DNA of 64,000 nt, taken from NCBI GenBank assembly GCA_032871835.1, contig CM065302.1, forward strand, positions 7,423,882 to 7,487,881. The letters are read 5' to 3'. The translations under genes were made by a program, and so were the position numbers. Positions 34,046 through 46,412 of the stretch are shown one piece after another (the first letter of the stretch is position 1; the number at the start of each line of letters is the position of its first letter). Source of the DNA: Dipteronia dyeriana. Its lineage: Eukaryota > Streptophyta > Magnoliopsida > Sapindales > Sapindaceae. Below the pieces are notes generated by a model. The model did not search any database. It was not told where the DNA came from and saw only the letters and a list, made by a program, of their open reading frames with translations.

Positions 34046-34398
34046 ATATAGTTGAATTTAGAGTTTCGAAAATGCTGGTGTATTTGGAGGGAAATAAGGG
34101 AAAACATTGTAAAATCTGAGAACATATTGAAGTGTTTGCTATTTTAGAAGAGTACAGGAGTCTAAATGTAAATCGCTTGCATCCATCCCACTTGATTAAG
34201 TCAAACGGTGAGTTTCGAAATGGTTGTTAATTGGGCCTCTAAAAGCATCTTAGCCTACTTCTAAATGCACCCAAATAACAAGGACAACAATTTATGTGCT
34301 AAATGCATTCGAATGGCTTTCTTACTGCACCCCATGACTCAACTTCATCTTCTACCTCTTGCCCAACCAGATTTCGTAGAGCTTTTCTTCATCTCACT

Positions 34399-35054
34399 TA
34401 GGGGTGGGCAAGGTTCGATTCGGTTCGGTTTTGACAAAAACCGTATAGAATCGATATATATTTTGTTTTTAATAATATGAATCGGTTTGAACTGTTTTGA
34501 ACCTGAAAATTGAATTGAACCAAACATCTTTATATTGGTTATATTCAATTTGGTTTTGGGACTACTGGACTTTGAAAGTATGTATATATATTTTTTTTAA
34601 ATAAGAAATTGGGCATTTAAGTTGCATTTTTGACATTTAGGCCTCTTTTTTTTTTTGAAAACATAATATGTAAAAAATTAATTTAAATAAAATACAACTC
34701 AATTTTCATTCCAAATCTAAAATTTCAATCTTATTCGGTTTACATACTCAATCAAAATATAAAATATTCATAACTTCTATAAAATAGAAGTAAAAAAAAA
34801 TACAGTACATGATGTAGTCTAAAAATAAAACATCATCAACAACGGTCCATAATGAAATTGAACCTTACAAAATAATTAATTAAGACAATTCGGTCTATTT
34901 AGTTTGGTTCAGTTTTGTATGTCCAAATTCGAAACCAATCTGAATTCAATTCGGTTTTCAAATTTTAAATCGATTTAAACCGAATAGAAGCTATGAACTG
35001 AGCTAAACAATCTTTTTTGATTCGGTTCAATTTCGATTTTTATGCACACCCCTA
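34399..35054. mobile_element. hAT MITE, 656 bp (copy-2 allele of the shared insertion)
   Basis: TAGGGGTGGGCAAGGTTCGA...TTTTTATGCACACCCCTA with a perfect 8-bp target duplication ATCTCACT at 34391-34398 and 35055-35062. Its TIRs are better kept than those of the copy-1 allele at 11274-11927. Subterminal GGTTCGGTT motifs are present; there is no transposase. Confidence 0.88.
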
Positions 35055-35852
35055 ATCTCACTGGACCATGTCACCTCTTGAGAATTCAAGCTGCTCAGAT
35101 TGATTTTAAAATCCAATCATCGATTCTCCGAATCCATATTAATCTCTCAACATTAGATAGATTGGTCTTTTGCTTATGCCAAATAATTAAAAAAAAAAAC
35201 AGAAAATCATATAGCACCCAACAATTATCAAGTAGAATCTGACCATAAATTGAAGAAGGAAGTCGAAGATCCACTTCCTGTGGAGACGACCATGAACTTT
35301 GAAAATGGCGTCCCGTTAGATGTCGAAGACAAATTAGGTTAGGTTAGGTTTAGTTTGAGAAAAAATTCCCTTAGAAATTGGATTGGATTATAAGTGTGGA
35401 AGGGTAGTTTAATCCCTTAGAAATTTAATGGATAATTTGGTCATTTAATAAGATTTAAGTAGAACGGTATTTTGGTTTTTGAGGGGCTATTTGTGAGAAG
35501 GTGAAATCTAAGATTGACAATTAAAACAATTTTTTTTATGAGAGGTTATGTTTTGGTTGCATTTGTATAATAGTACAATGTTCTCGCTCCTCTGTGATTG
35601 AATCATAAAATATATCTGTTAGGTTAGCAAGTAATCTCTTTTTTCTTTTTTTTAATATTGATTCTTTAGTTTACTGTCGTTTAATATGAATTTTGTAGGT
35701 TTAGAGTTTAATTTTCAACAAAACTTTTGGTTGGAGTCGGTGGGCATTATTTATTAATATATTTATTTTGGCTCAAATGATAGAATTTGATTGGAAATTA
35801 ATTAATAATTTAAAAAATATGAAATTTTGACAAATGTTGATGGAGTATTGGA

Positions 35853-36394
35853 TAGGGGTGGGCATGGTTCGATTCGATTCGATTTTAGGTCAAATCCAAT
35901 TGAACCTAAAATACTTCGATTCATCCAAAATTGAACTGGTTTAAACCTAATAAGAAATGGAAACCGAATTGAATTGAATCTATTTTAATCGATTCGATTC
36001 GCTTCGATTCAATTTGATTTTGGGCCTAATGGGCCGGCTAGTTTAATGGATTTTTTGAATTTTTTTTAACATTAATAGGTTGTTGGATACTAATTTTGGA
36101 CATTACAATATCAAAAAAAAAAAACAAATCAAACCTAACTTAAAAATATATATATAAAAAATTAATCAGTTAAAAACATATTACCTATAAATATATTACA
36201 TATATTAGGTTTTTTTTTACTGATATACTTGGTTTATTCGGTTCAATCCGGTTTTAAGAAAATCAAACCAGTTTGAACCGAATATAAATTAGATTTTCAA
36301 TTTTTAAACTGATTTAAACCGAATTATCCTTACGAATCGAATCGAATACCCTTTTTTCGAATCGGTTCGAATCGTAACTTAATGTCCATCCATA
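35853..36394. mobile_element. hAT MITE, 542 bp, specific to copy 2
   Basis: The ends TAGGGGTGGGCATGGTTCG and (reverse complement) TATGGATGGACATTAAGTTA form imperfect TIRs. An 8-bp target duplication with one mismatch flanks it (GTATTGGA 35845-35852; ATATTGGA 36395-36402). GATTCGATTCGATT repeats mark the subterminal regions. The site in copy 1 (near 13350) is empty, so insertion followed the duplication. Confidence 0.85.
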
Positions 36395-36807
36395 ATATTG
36401 GAGTATTTGCATTTCCATACTTGACACAGGCATAAATGAACAAACTCATTCAAGTAGCCACCAACTCTGGCATATTTTAAGGTTTCCGTCCCTATCTGAC
36501 ATTTTCTTTGTTTAATACGATGGATTTTTTGTAAATGATAAATAGGTTGTCTGGACAAAATCTTTGGCTCACCTTCGATTAATTTTTTTAATTTTTTTTT
36601 AATATTATAATAATTTAGGATTCCATTGATGTATAAATTTGAACATACAATCTAAAGGTATGGAGAAAAAACCGCTTGACTAAATCATTTTATCGATTGA
36701 CGTACTAATAATAAAATATGGGGTAGGAAAATCTCATGTACGAGGTCAAACCAATAGACTAAAGTTAAGTGAATTATTGAGTGTGCTCGGCTTCTAATCA
36801 TAAAATA

Positions 36808-37102
36808 AGGTAAATCGTATTTTAATCTCTGTAGTTTGTCTTAATCTATGTTTAGTCTACGATTTTTTAAAATTATAACTTTTAGTCTATACCTATTCTG
36901 ACAATCTGGATTTTAGTCCCTACAGTCCAATTCCCTTAGGGTTTCATTGAAATCTGTTAAGTCAACAAGGGTAAATGAGTAAATTTACGAACCAGTATCT
37001 AAAAGTTTTAGTTTGTGAAGGGTAAAATTGTCATTTTAGAAGTTAATTTAAAAAAAAACAAGAAAAGGCTATAAAATTAAATATAAAAAAACGCAACTTA
37101 TA

Positions 37103-37140
<38 letters not shown>

Positions 37141-37807
37141 TCCATTGATCTCTCTTTCTCTCTTTTTTTCTTTTTGTTCTTCTTTCTCTAGAAATCAATC
37201 TCTCACTCAATTTAATCTCAACACAATTCACCACACAAACCCAATCAAACCCAATCAATCAATCCCCAGAAACATCTCTTCTTATCCATCTCTCCTCGCT
37301 CTCTCTCACCACCACACCATTAGTTATGATGTTATGTTTGTTCTTGTAGGGTGAGGGTGTCGGTGTCGGTGTCGGTGTCGGTGTAGGGCGCCGATGGTGG
37401 TGAGCGATTGGGTGTGGGGCACCGATGGGTTTGAACCCATAATTGGGTTCGTTTCCAGATATTTATACGGGTATTTTCGTTTTTTTGTTCAGATATGGAT
37501 GTGAGTAAAATATCTGGTTATTTTCCAGATATGGATGTGTGTAAAAGTTCTAGGTAATTTCGATTTTTTTTAAGATGGTTTTTTGGTTTTTGGTTTTTTT
37601 GGGTTGATGAAGTCTGGTGTTAGGAATCAGGTGTTGGATTCAAGAATATGGTGTTTGGTGTTTGAGTTATGATGGAATAGGTTAGGGTTTGTGTTGGAGA
37701 CGGTCGTTGTCTGGTGGAGTCGTGGAGAAGATGATGATCGTTCTGGTAGAGAAGATGATGATCGATGGTGTTGGAGTAATCTGGGTTTCGAGATCTGGAA
37801 CTAGATT

Positions 37808-37844
<37 letters not shown>

Positions 37845-38520
37845 GATAGTGTTGGAGTAATCTGGATTTCCAGATTTGGAACAAGATTATTTTTTACAAA
37901 AAAAATTGTTGTTATTTTTAATTTATGTTGTAAAATTTAAATTGAATCTGGGTTTTCAAATCTGGAACCATATTATTATTTTTTTAAAAAAATTGTTCTT
38001 ATTTTTAATTTATGTTGTAAAATTTAAATGAAATTTGGGTTTCCAGATCTGGAACCAGATTATTTTTTCTAAAAAAAATATTGTTATTTTTATTTTATGT
38101 TGTTAAATTTAAATGAAATATGGGTTTTCAGATCTGGAATCAGTTTTTCTTTAAAAAAAAATTGTTGTAATTTTTAATTTATGTTGTAAAATTTAAATAA
38201 AAAAAAGATATAGTTCTACTGTCCATCTTTGAGATGGACGGTGGAGATCCATCTTTGTTTTATGTTTTTTTTGCGTTTTTTAATATAAATTAAGGGTAAA
38301 ATGGTAATTTGAAGAAAAATTTTACAATTAAGGGTAAAACTGTCTTTTTAGTGGGATCAACACACATAAGGGGTATTTACGTCATTTAACACGTCTGATA
38401 TGTCAGAATCCGTCCTTTTAACGGATTCTATCACAGAATAACTAAAAGTTACAATACCAAAAAACTGTGGACTAAACACAGATTAAGACAAAGTCCGGGG
38501 ACTAAAATACGATTTATCCT
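36808..38520. mobile_element. Non-autonomous Mutator-like element, 1.7 kb, long TIRs
   Basis: AGGTAAATCGTATTTTAATC at the left matches the reverse complement of the right end, AGGATAAATCGTATTTTAGT. Similarity continues about 100 bp or more (TTTGTCTTAATCT, GTTTAGTC, TAACTTTTAGT). ATAAAATA lies directly outside both ends, an 8-9-bp target duplication as expected for MULEs. Copy 1 is empty here (near 13770). Inside are a (CT)n tract (37106-37136), GGTGTC repeats (37359-37384) and an array of about five ~75-88-bp units around TCTGGAACCAGATT (37783-38195). No transposase; short frames are not convincing. Confidence 0.85.
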
Positions 38521-38797
38521 ATAAAATACGTTGTAGGAATTCTCGTAGGAAAATCTCATTTGGTATGCACCATACATTTCTCATCCATAGTGCCGGATGA
38601 TGCACACACAGTAGTGCAGTGCTTAAGATTTCCCTTGTAAAAAGAAGTCAAAGAAAGCTATATATGAAGCACAAAGTGGAATGGAATACAACACCATGAT
38701 GACTCTGCTTGTTTGTTCCAGTCTTTTCTTATCGGCAACTTTAATTCTTTTGTTTAGCCGGAAAAAATCAGGAAACGGTAAACAACAACCACCCGGG

Positions 38798-39386
38798 CAG
38801 GAGTGAAGCTAGAATTTTGGTTTTAGGGGGGCCAAGATAAAAATAAATATTCAAGTTAATAGAAGGTAAATATATTAATATTAATTTTTTTTATTAAAAA
38901 ACCAAAATGTAATAGCATCTAGTCTCATATATTATGGTATAACAAATAAATTAATAAATAAAATAGATACCAGTTTTATGAATCAAAATGGAACCCGATG
39001 TTTTTTTTTTAATCTCTAAAATCATCAATAATCGAATCTAAGCTAAGTTGCTATGTGATTTTCCTTTCAATATACATGATTAGAGTTTATAAGAACGTCA
39101 TCTTCTATCTTATTGTGAAGGCTAGTATTGACAATACACATAGTTTAAAATAACTTCTAAGTAGTTGTAGTTGAAAATGTTTAAATAAATAAACATTTAA
39201 ATAACAAACTAGTATAATAAATATAGCAAAATTATATTAATAACCTAAACTATTTATGCATTTAAACAAAAGGTTAAAATTTATATTAATTTATAATCTC
39301 GTACATAAAATTATTCAAATAGATGAATCAGAGAATAAGAAGATCAATTTTGTTGCGGTAGTAGGAACAAAATTGTTTAAATGAAA

Positions 39387-39418
<32 letters not shown>

Positions 39419-39771
39419 GTGTGTATGTATGTATGTGTTGGACTAGTTTATAATGTATAGAAAACTAAATCTTAAAAAAAAATATTTTCTCTTATATATT
39501 AAAGAGAAATACATAAAATTAGATACGAATGAAATTTTCTTTATTTATTATAATATTATTATTATTAATTTAAAAGTATATAACAAGAATACCAGACTAA
39601 CCGTGCCAAATAATAAAAAGAAAAAAAAAACTAAAAGAGGGTCCACGTATTTATTGGATATATAATATACTTTTGTAAAATAACATCATATATAATATAT
39701 TTTGGTTAAATAAGACAGCAATTTAAAGCTTTTGAAATTTTTCTTCGGGGAGGGGGTAACCTTCGCCTCTG
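38798..39771. mobile_element. Non-autonomous hAT element, 974 bp, inserted in P450 exon 1
   Basis: It starts CAGGAGTGAAGCTAGAATTT and ends ACCTTCGCCTCTG (reverse CAGAGGCGAAGGT), with an exact 8-bp target duplication CACCCGGG at 38790-38797 and 39772-39779. It lies in the codons for the proline-rich hinge. No transposase. A GT/CA microsatellite sits at 39396-39436. Confidence 0.93.
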
Positions 39772-40124
39772 CACCCGGGCCTCCAGGTTCGCCAATAATT
39801 GGTAAAATCTTAGATCTTGGAACCATTCCACACTAGGACTTCTACAAGCTCCGATCAAAGTATGGGCTCGTTCTCTTGTTGAAGTTAGGTTCTGTAAACA
39901 CCATAGTGATACAGCCAGCAAAAGCTGCCACAGATTTCTTCAAGAACCATGATCACATCTTCTGTGACTGTAAGTCTCCGATTGTATTGACGGCACATAA
40001 CTACTATCAGGGGTCACTTGCATTTGGCCGATATGGTGTGTATTGGATCATTGTCCGGCGTCTTAGTTCAATGGAGCTCCTGGTAAACAAACGAATCAAT
40101 GAAAAGGTTTCCACACGCATAATG

Positions 40125-41125
40125 TGTAAATCGTAATTCCAAAACAAACATGGCTGGTATCTGGAAATCAGAAAGCAACAATATAAAAAAATCATGTTAG
40201 AAATAATTTTAGAACTGATGCCTGTGTTTCACACGGTGTCCTTAAGACAATTTCATCGGACAACACCGTATGTGTATTAGGCGATTGTCTCCCATGATAC
40301 AACGGTTCAACAGTGGTAGGCCTAAGCATACCACTACCAGCGAACTCAAATCGAGTTTAAACTTACCAAGAAAACAGAGAAGAAGAATAGGAATTCGGCT
40401 GCTCAAAAGTAAGTGTATATCTATAGATTGAACAGAATGTTAGAGCTATTATATACAGAAACTGAAACACTAGGGTTTTGGGGATTAATTCAGGATTATT
40501 TTAGAAAATTACATTTTTGATTTAATAAGGAAATAATTTAATTAGATATTATTCTCCAAAGAGATTTACTTCTAATTAAAACCCGATTCTATATTCTTAG
40601 TGATCAAGTAAGAAATCAGAATCCAAACAATTAAAGCTTTCCTTATTCATCACAATAAAAAAACGTCGACTTAAGGAAGTGGAAAAAGGTCAATTGGACT
40701 CTCACGGTCCAATCAGAGCAGCATTCGTGATCGCAAGTCGCTCCGATACAAGAGTCTTGCATTCGAAGGTTCGGAGACCATGATTTGCACCAGCAGCCTC
40801 CCGCAGCCCCACCCCCTGAGCGCACGAGAGAGAGCCTCTATGCCACACATGTTGATAGATCATATCACACATTCACTTATAAACTACATATAAATGATTT
40901 CCCTAAGCAATGTGAGATTCATTTTAATCCCTACACAATGGGTCCACTTTGAGACTCAATTTCTCATTCACCCATTAACGTTTTTGTGAATTTGAGTATA
41001 TCATTTCGAAGTTCTCATAGAGGAGAATTCGAATCCACTTTAATCTTTCATTTATATGGAATTTATCATACTCAATTTGTACTCACGAAATGAGAGTTTA
41101 TCACAAAATACAAAATTTTCCAACA
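40125..41125 (-). mobile_element. Solo LTR (probably Copia), 1001 bp, in P450 exon 1
   Basis: On the minus strand it runs TGTTGGAAAATTTTGTATTT...GGAATTACGATTTACA, a common plant Copia LTR style. It is flanked by TAATG (40120-40124) and TAAAG (41126-41130), a 5-bp target duplication with one difference; the intact gene has TAGAG. No PBS or coding sequence remains, so the internal region was lost by LTR recombination. A TATA-like TATATAATAG (minus) lies near 40445-40455. Confidence 0.85.
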
Positions 41126-42409
41126 TAAAGTGCATTGATAACATGATACAGAATATCGAAGAGAATGCGAATGCAACGCATGAGAAGGGAGAATTAGGCG
41201 AGGTAGACTTGTCTCAGTACCTGTTCTTCATGGCATTCAATCTTGTTGGCAAACTTACACTGTCGCGGGATTTGTTAGGCTCGCAGTCCAAAGATGGCCA
41301 GGAGTTCTTCGCTATCATGAAGAAAGTTGTAGAGTGGGCTGGGAAACTGAATTTGGCAGACTTTTTCCCATCCTTGAAAAGGTTAGATCTTAAAGGGATC
41401 AAAAGAAACATGATGCAAGACATGAGACCCACCTTGAATATTATGTCCGGGTTTGTCAAAGAAAGGATCGAAGAGTAGTGTAGCAGAGAGAAAACAAACA
41501 AGGACTTCTTGGATGGATTATTAGAAAACGAAGGTGGTGGAAAAGAAGGTCCAGATAGGATCTCAGATCAGAATGTCAAGTTAATCATACTGGTAAAACT
41601 TAATACAACAACATGACATGCATTTATAATGAAAATCAATTAATTGAATCAGAAAATTCACTTATGCATAAAATGTTTTTTGTTGGATCAAAAAGTACTA
41701 GCAGCACTATAGAGTGAGCTATAGCAGAGTTACTCCGCAACCCTGAATATATGAGAAAGATTAAGTAGGAACTTGATCGAGTTATCAGACAGAAAAGAAA
41801 GGTTGAAAAGAAAGACATAGTTGAATTGCCCTATTTGAAGGCTGTGGTTAAAGAAACACTAAGGCTGCATCCTCCAGTTCCATTGCTGCTTCCACGAAAT
41901 GCAATGCAAGAATTTAACTACATGGGATACCTAATACCTAAAGATACTCGGGTTTTTGTGAACCCATGGGCAATCTGAAGAGACCTAGAATGTTGGGAAG
42001 ATCCCATGTCTTTCAAGTTTGAGAGGTTTCTAGGCACAAACATTGAGATCAAGGGGCAGAATTTTGAGTTCATTCCATTTGGATCAGGAAGAAGAATTTG
42101 TGTAAGGATCTCATTAGCCGAGCGAGTACTTCACCATGGTGTTGCTTCTCTCTTCACTACTTTTACTGGGGGATAGGCAAGGATGTCACTCCAAAATCAA
42201 TGGACATGATTGAGAGGATGGGGGTTAACTGTACGAAAGCTCCTACCCCTGAAAGTGATACCAAAGAAGTGTGTTATATTAGGGTAATCATGAAAGCTAT
42301 CGAATCTACACACTAGAAAATGCACTATTGTGGCACGTATTGTATTAGCAAGGTCTGAATGGTAGGTTGGAAGTGTTGTAGGTTTGTCGTTGGTTTCAAC
42401 TTTTATATC

Positions 42410-43781
42410 TGTTATATTTATATTTTATTAAACGTACATGTCACTGACAGATAAGACAACCCCCTAAGTAGATTGCCAGATAAGCATCCAATCCACCATC
42501 AGAGGCATCACCAAAACATAAAAATCCGAGTAAAGTCGAATACGAATACTCTACACATTTGGATTTACTCGGGACAACATGAGAAGCCCGAGTGAAGAAG
42601 TAAAAAATGTGATCCACTAGAAAATAAGCTAAAGAAGGAATCTAGAATCATACTTCAATACGTAAACATCCTAATTTCCATCCCCAATATCTAAGGAGGA
42701 AACGAGCTTAAATCAAGCAACAACTACTCTAGAAGATTGCACACCATTAGGTAATAAGTCCTAAACGGACTATACAACTAGAATCCCATAAAGTTTCATA
42801 TTCGATCCACAAGATCTCAGAATGAGGAAAGAATATAAATACGACTCCAACAAGCAACCAGTTTTAGTTAAACATTATCACCTTTCCTTATTTGTGTAAC
42901 AAGGATTAGGGTTCTATACACATATAAATAGACCCATAATCTCATTGTAAAATAGAGATAACCACTCATAGAAAAGAAATCACAGAAAAAGAGAGGCAAG
43001 AGAGATCGAGTGGTGTAATTTAACATTCAATAGTGGATTTGGCTTAGTTATGCATTCAACCACCCCTGGACGTTTCTCCGATCACCGTAGTCTTACCACG
43101 TATACACATGTCATAACAATATTAAATACATTCTCTTTCTCTTCTCTTTTAACAGGTAATAATCAAATCCAGCATTGTTGACTTTCTCAACCAACCAGAA
43201 ATTGACGTCAACAATTGGCGTTAGAAGGAGGGGGTGAACCTTCAATCTGTTTGAACGATGTCTGGTGACGAAAGTAAAGACAGATCTAGGGATACCTAAA
43301 AATTTCCAGATAATGCTCACATGAGTGGGACCACTCAGGATCCCATAAAAACTATCGGGAATCAACTGGTATCCCTAGATGGCATTTAGTGAGTCCCTCA
43401 AACCAGCGAGGACATAGCACGTCGTTTCAGAGACGCATTACAACAGTTATTGACAGATGCAACAGAGGAAGGAATAAATCTACTAGCCGTAGGATAGGCA
43501 AGTCTGCTAAACCCACCATCACGCCCTAAGCTCTTATCGATTATAGTCGGGCCAGAACCAGATGTGTTAGCGCCCATCAGGAGTTCAGATCTTGTCAATC
43601 CAACTAGGAGCATATCGCGTGACCAGAATCCTGAGATACCCATAGAAGAACGACCTCCCCGAAGATGAATCCATGATCAAACGGGGCACGGTAGACATCA
43701 CAAGTACGATCGGTGAAGGGATCAAACGTCATCATCAGAAGATAGTGACCGTCATAATCGTAAACGTCACTGTGGTACCAT
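42410..43781 (+). mobile_element. Tat-like Gypsy fragment 1: LTR, PBS and start of gag
   Basis: The LTR (42410-43213) begins TGTTATATTT and ends GACGTCAACA; TATAAATAGACC near 42923 is a TATA box. The PBS-like TTGGCGTTAGAAGGAGGGGG follows at 43215-43234. The gag N-terminus from 43259 is broken by stops but recognisable (ARRFRDALQQLLTDATEEGI), closely resembling gag of the Gypsy at 51778-63020 (LRFREALQQLVADTAKKGV). The fragment ends where Copia 2 inserts at 43782. The rest is not in the window. Confidence 0.8.
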
Positions 43782-45117
43782 TGTTGGGGTTTATGCCCTA
43801 AAGATGTCATTTGTAAATGGATTTATGAAATAAATAAAAGGAAAAGTTCAATTCATTCATGTTGTGTTTTTATTTTATAACTTGTATAAATATTTAACAT
43901 CCAAAATTGAATGATGTAATCTCGAACTGTGGATATGAGTATCATATACAGATGGATACAGTACGAGACGTGCAATCTAAAGAGTCAATAGATAGCAAAT
44001 AAAGCTAGGTACTTTATTTGTGGTTAATCTATAGCTGCGGTCCATTCCGTAATGTACGATGATTCTATCCTGAATCATTCATATGAGATATAGGAATGGA
44101 GGCATCTTGTATGATGTGATCATATAGGACTGAGCCATGATCTATATGAATCTCTCACCAAGATCCGTTTACCGATGAGATTCATATATATCAACTAATG
44201 ATGGCTATATGTGAGTGATCTTAATCCTGAGTCTCTTATCGACTCCTTCAGGTTAGATCGTGGTCTTTGATATACCATGGGTGAGGTCGGATGCAGTTCC
44301 CGATCAATATGCTCTGTATGTTGGGATTACGGTTAGGCTTGTGGCTGTGAAGGTTTGTACACAATAGTGGAATCCACTCCTTCTTGTGAGAAGTAGACGA
44401 TAGTTCCCTTAAGGGTTTATTCGGGGTTCGGACAATATGAGCGCTCTCCTAATTCCGTGAGGAAATAGGATTTATTGTCCATTAGAGAATCAACGGTACT
44501 TAAAGGATATATGTAATTAGAGGGGTATAACAGACATTATGACCCAGCTCTAATTATAAACTATTGCGGAGGATCACACCATATGTAAAAGCTATATCGA
44601 TGGACACTGAGTAGTATCGGTATGTGTAAAAGCGTTTACAGTTGAGAGAGTGCAGCTTCGGGTTTTTAGTGGAATAACACCAGAGTTCATAATCAAAAAA
44701 TATTAATTAAATAGTTTAATTAATGATTCCGATGATTATTGGAGCTCAAAATACTGCGGGACCATTAGGTCCCCATGCTAGCCCGATCGATTTATGTAAC
44801 AAGGGTCACGGTTAATTAATTGGATTGTCCAATTAATTGTGTCACGAAAATGACACGTATTTATTCGAGAATTAATTGAATAATGATATTATTTAATTAA
44901 TGAATGATAATGGTTATGTTAATTAAATAATTAGATTATTTAATTGTGTAATTAATCATTAGTTGGAGGGAGTTGATTGATATTTAATTTTTAAAGATAA
45001 AATAATTTGATTATTTTATTTTTAATTAGATATGTGTTTTTTTAATTCAAAACAAACTGATTAATATCTTTAAAGATACGAGAGATATCTTAAAAGATTT
45101 AAATTGATTAGTTTTAA

Positions 45118-45158
<41 letters not shown>

Positions 45159-45995
45159 TGATATATATGTTTTAAATATTTAAGATAAGATAAATACAAT
45201 CAACACAAGAAGTGAAGCACATGACCCGCACCATCTGCTATTCATATTGCATTTGATGCAAATTGTGGTGTTTGAATTTTTGCCCCCGATCGATTTAGGT
45301 AACAAGGGTCACTGTTAATTAATTGGATTGTCCAATTAATTGTGTCACGAAAATGACACATATTTATTCGAGAATTAATTGAATAATGATATTATTTTAT
45401 GAATGAATGATAATGATTATGTTAATTAAATAATTAGATTATTTAATTGTGTAATTAATCATTAGTTGGAGAGTGTTGATTGATATTTAATTTTTAAAGA
45501 TAAAATAATTTGATTATTTTATTTTTAATTAGATATGTGTTTTTTTATTTCAAAACAAACTGATTAATATCTTTAAAGATACTAGAGATATCTTAACAGA
45601 TTTAAATTGATTAATTTTAACTATATATATATGAATAATATATATGTTTTAAATATTTAAGATAAGATAAATACAATCAACACAAGAAGAGAAGCACATG
45701 ACCCGCACCATCTGCTATTCATATTGCATTCGATGCAAATTGTGGTGTTAGAATTTTTTATAAGAATGCATACAGTGTTTTCATAGGATGCAAACTTGTG
45801 TGTGTGAATCAATAAAAGACAAACAAATATCAGTGCAACATGAGGAATTTGGCATGAGATGCAATTCATATGGTTTTGGTGCATGATATCAACGCACACA
45901 ATAGATTTTGCATCAGATGCAAAACAGTGAGTGCATTATGTTAAAAAGAGAGAAAATTTGTGTGTTTTTGATTTGGGTGGTCGAGCACTGTTAAC

Positions 45996-46030
<35 letters not shown>

Positions 46031-46396
46031 AAGAACTAGATATGTTCTAGTTAGTTTTCTCTTAGAAGAAATAGTTTCTTCAATTCTCTCTATATCCTCC
46101 CTTCAAGTTCCTGAGACCATGACGCGTCTACACGCAGTTACCAATCCCGAAAGATAGCGAGAAAGATCGAGTGCTTCAGACATGAGCATATCATAAAGTG
46201 AAGGAGCATCCAAACGTTGGTAAGTTTTTCTTCTTCTGATTATATCGATTTCAATTTCCTGTGTTTTCATATTGTATGTATTAGTTCCGAAAAATAATTA
46301 CGATCCCAAGTTCACTGGTCCCAGATACAGATTATGATCTGTATAAAAATTTTAAAATCTAGCTCCGCTGTGTGACTGGTGAACGGGGTTCCAACA
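43782..46396 (+). repeat. 5' LTR of Copia 2 with internal ~500-bp tandem duplication
   Basis: TGTTGGGGTTTATGCCC...GGGTTCCAACA, 2615 bp. The stretch starting CCCGATCGATTT at 44782 recurs at 45284 and runs to about 45757, which accounts for its extra length. TA runs at 45121-45154 and 46002-46028. Confidence 0.9.
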
Positions 46397-46412
46397 ATTG
46401 GTATTAGAGCCT

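Larger units (their letters stand above)
38681..42287 (+). pseudogene. CYP76-like cytochrome P450 pseudogene (paralogue of 13932-15550)
   Basis: Pieces of exon 1 lie at 38681-38797, 39780-40124 and 41131-41592, and exon 2 is about 41670-42287, all colinear with the intact gene. Exon 1 is split by a hAT element and a solo LTR. Point lesions are TAG at 39834-39836 (Gln codon in the intact copy), TAG at 41476-41478 (Gln), TGA at 41715-41717 (Trp), TAG at 41766-41768 (Glu), TGA at 41976-41978 (Gly), and frameshifts near 42150-42230. The splice acceptor AG has become AT (41668-41669). In the haem loop the Gly two residues after the Cys is Arg. No functional enzyme is possible. Confidence 0.95.
21540..42409. 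repeat. Segmental duplication, copy 2 (insertion-riddled; carries the P450 pseudogene)
   Basis: Duplicate of 10560-15680, recoverable as 21540-21893, 34034-35852, 36395-36807, 38521-38797, 39772-40124 and 41126-42409 after removing the insertions described separately. About 5 kb has grown to about 21 kb. Its right end is set by the Gypsy LTR that starts at 42410, immediately after TTTCAACTTTTATATC. Confidence 0.88.

Noticed and set aside
40125..41125. Mutator insertion with 9-bp duplication (CATAATGTG/CATAAAGTG)
   Set aside because: No inverted terminal repeats; TGTT...ACA ends and a 5-bp duplication fit a solo LTR better.
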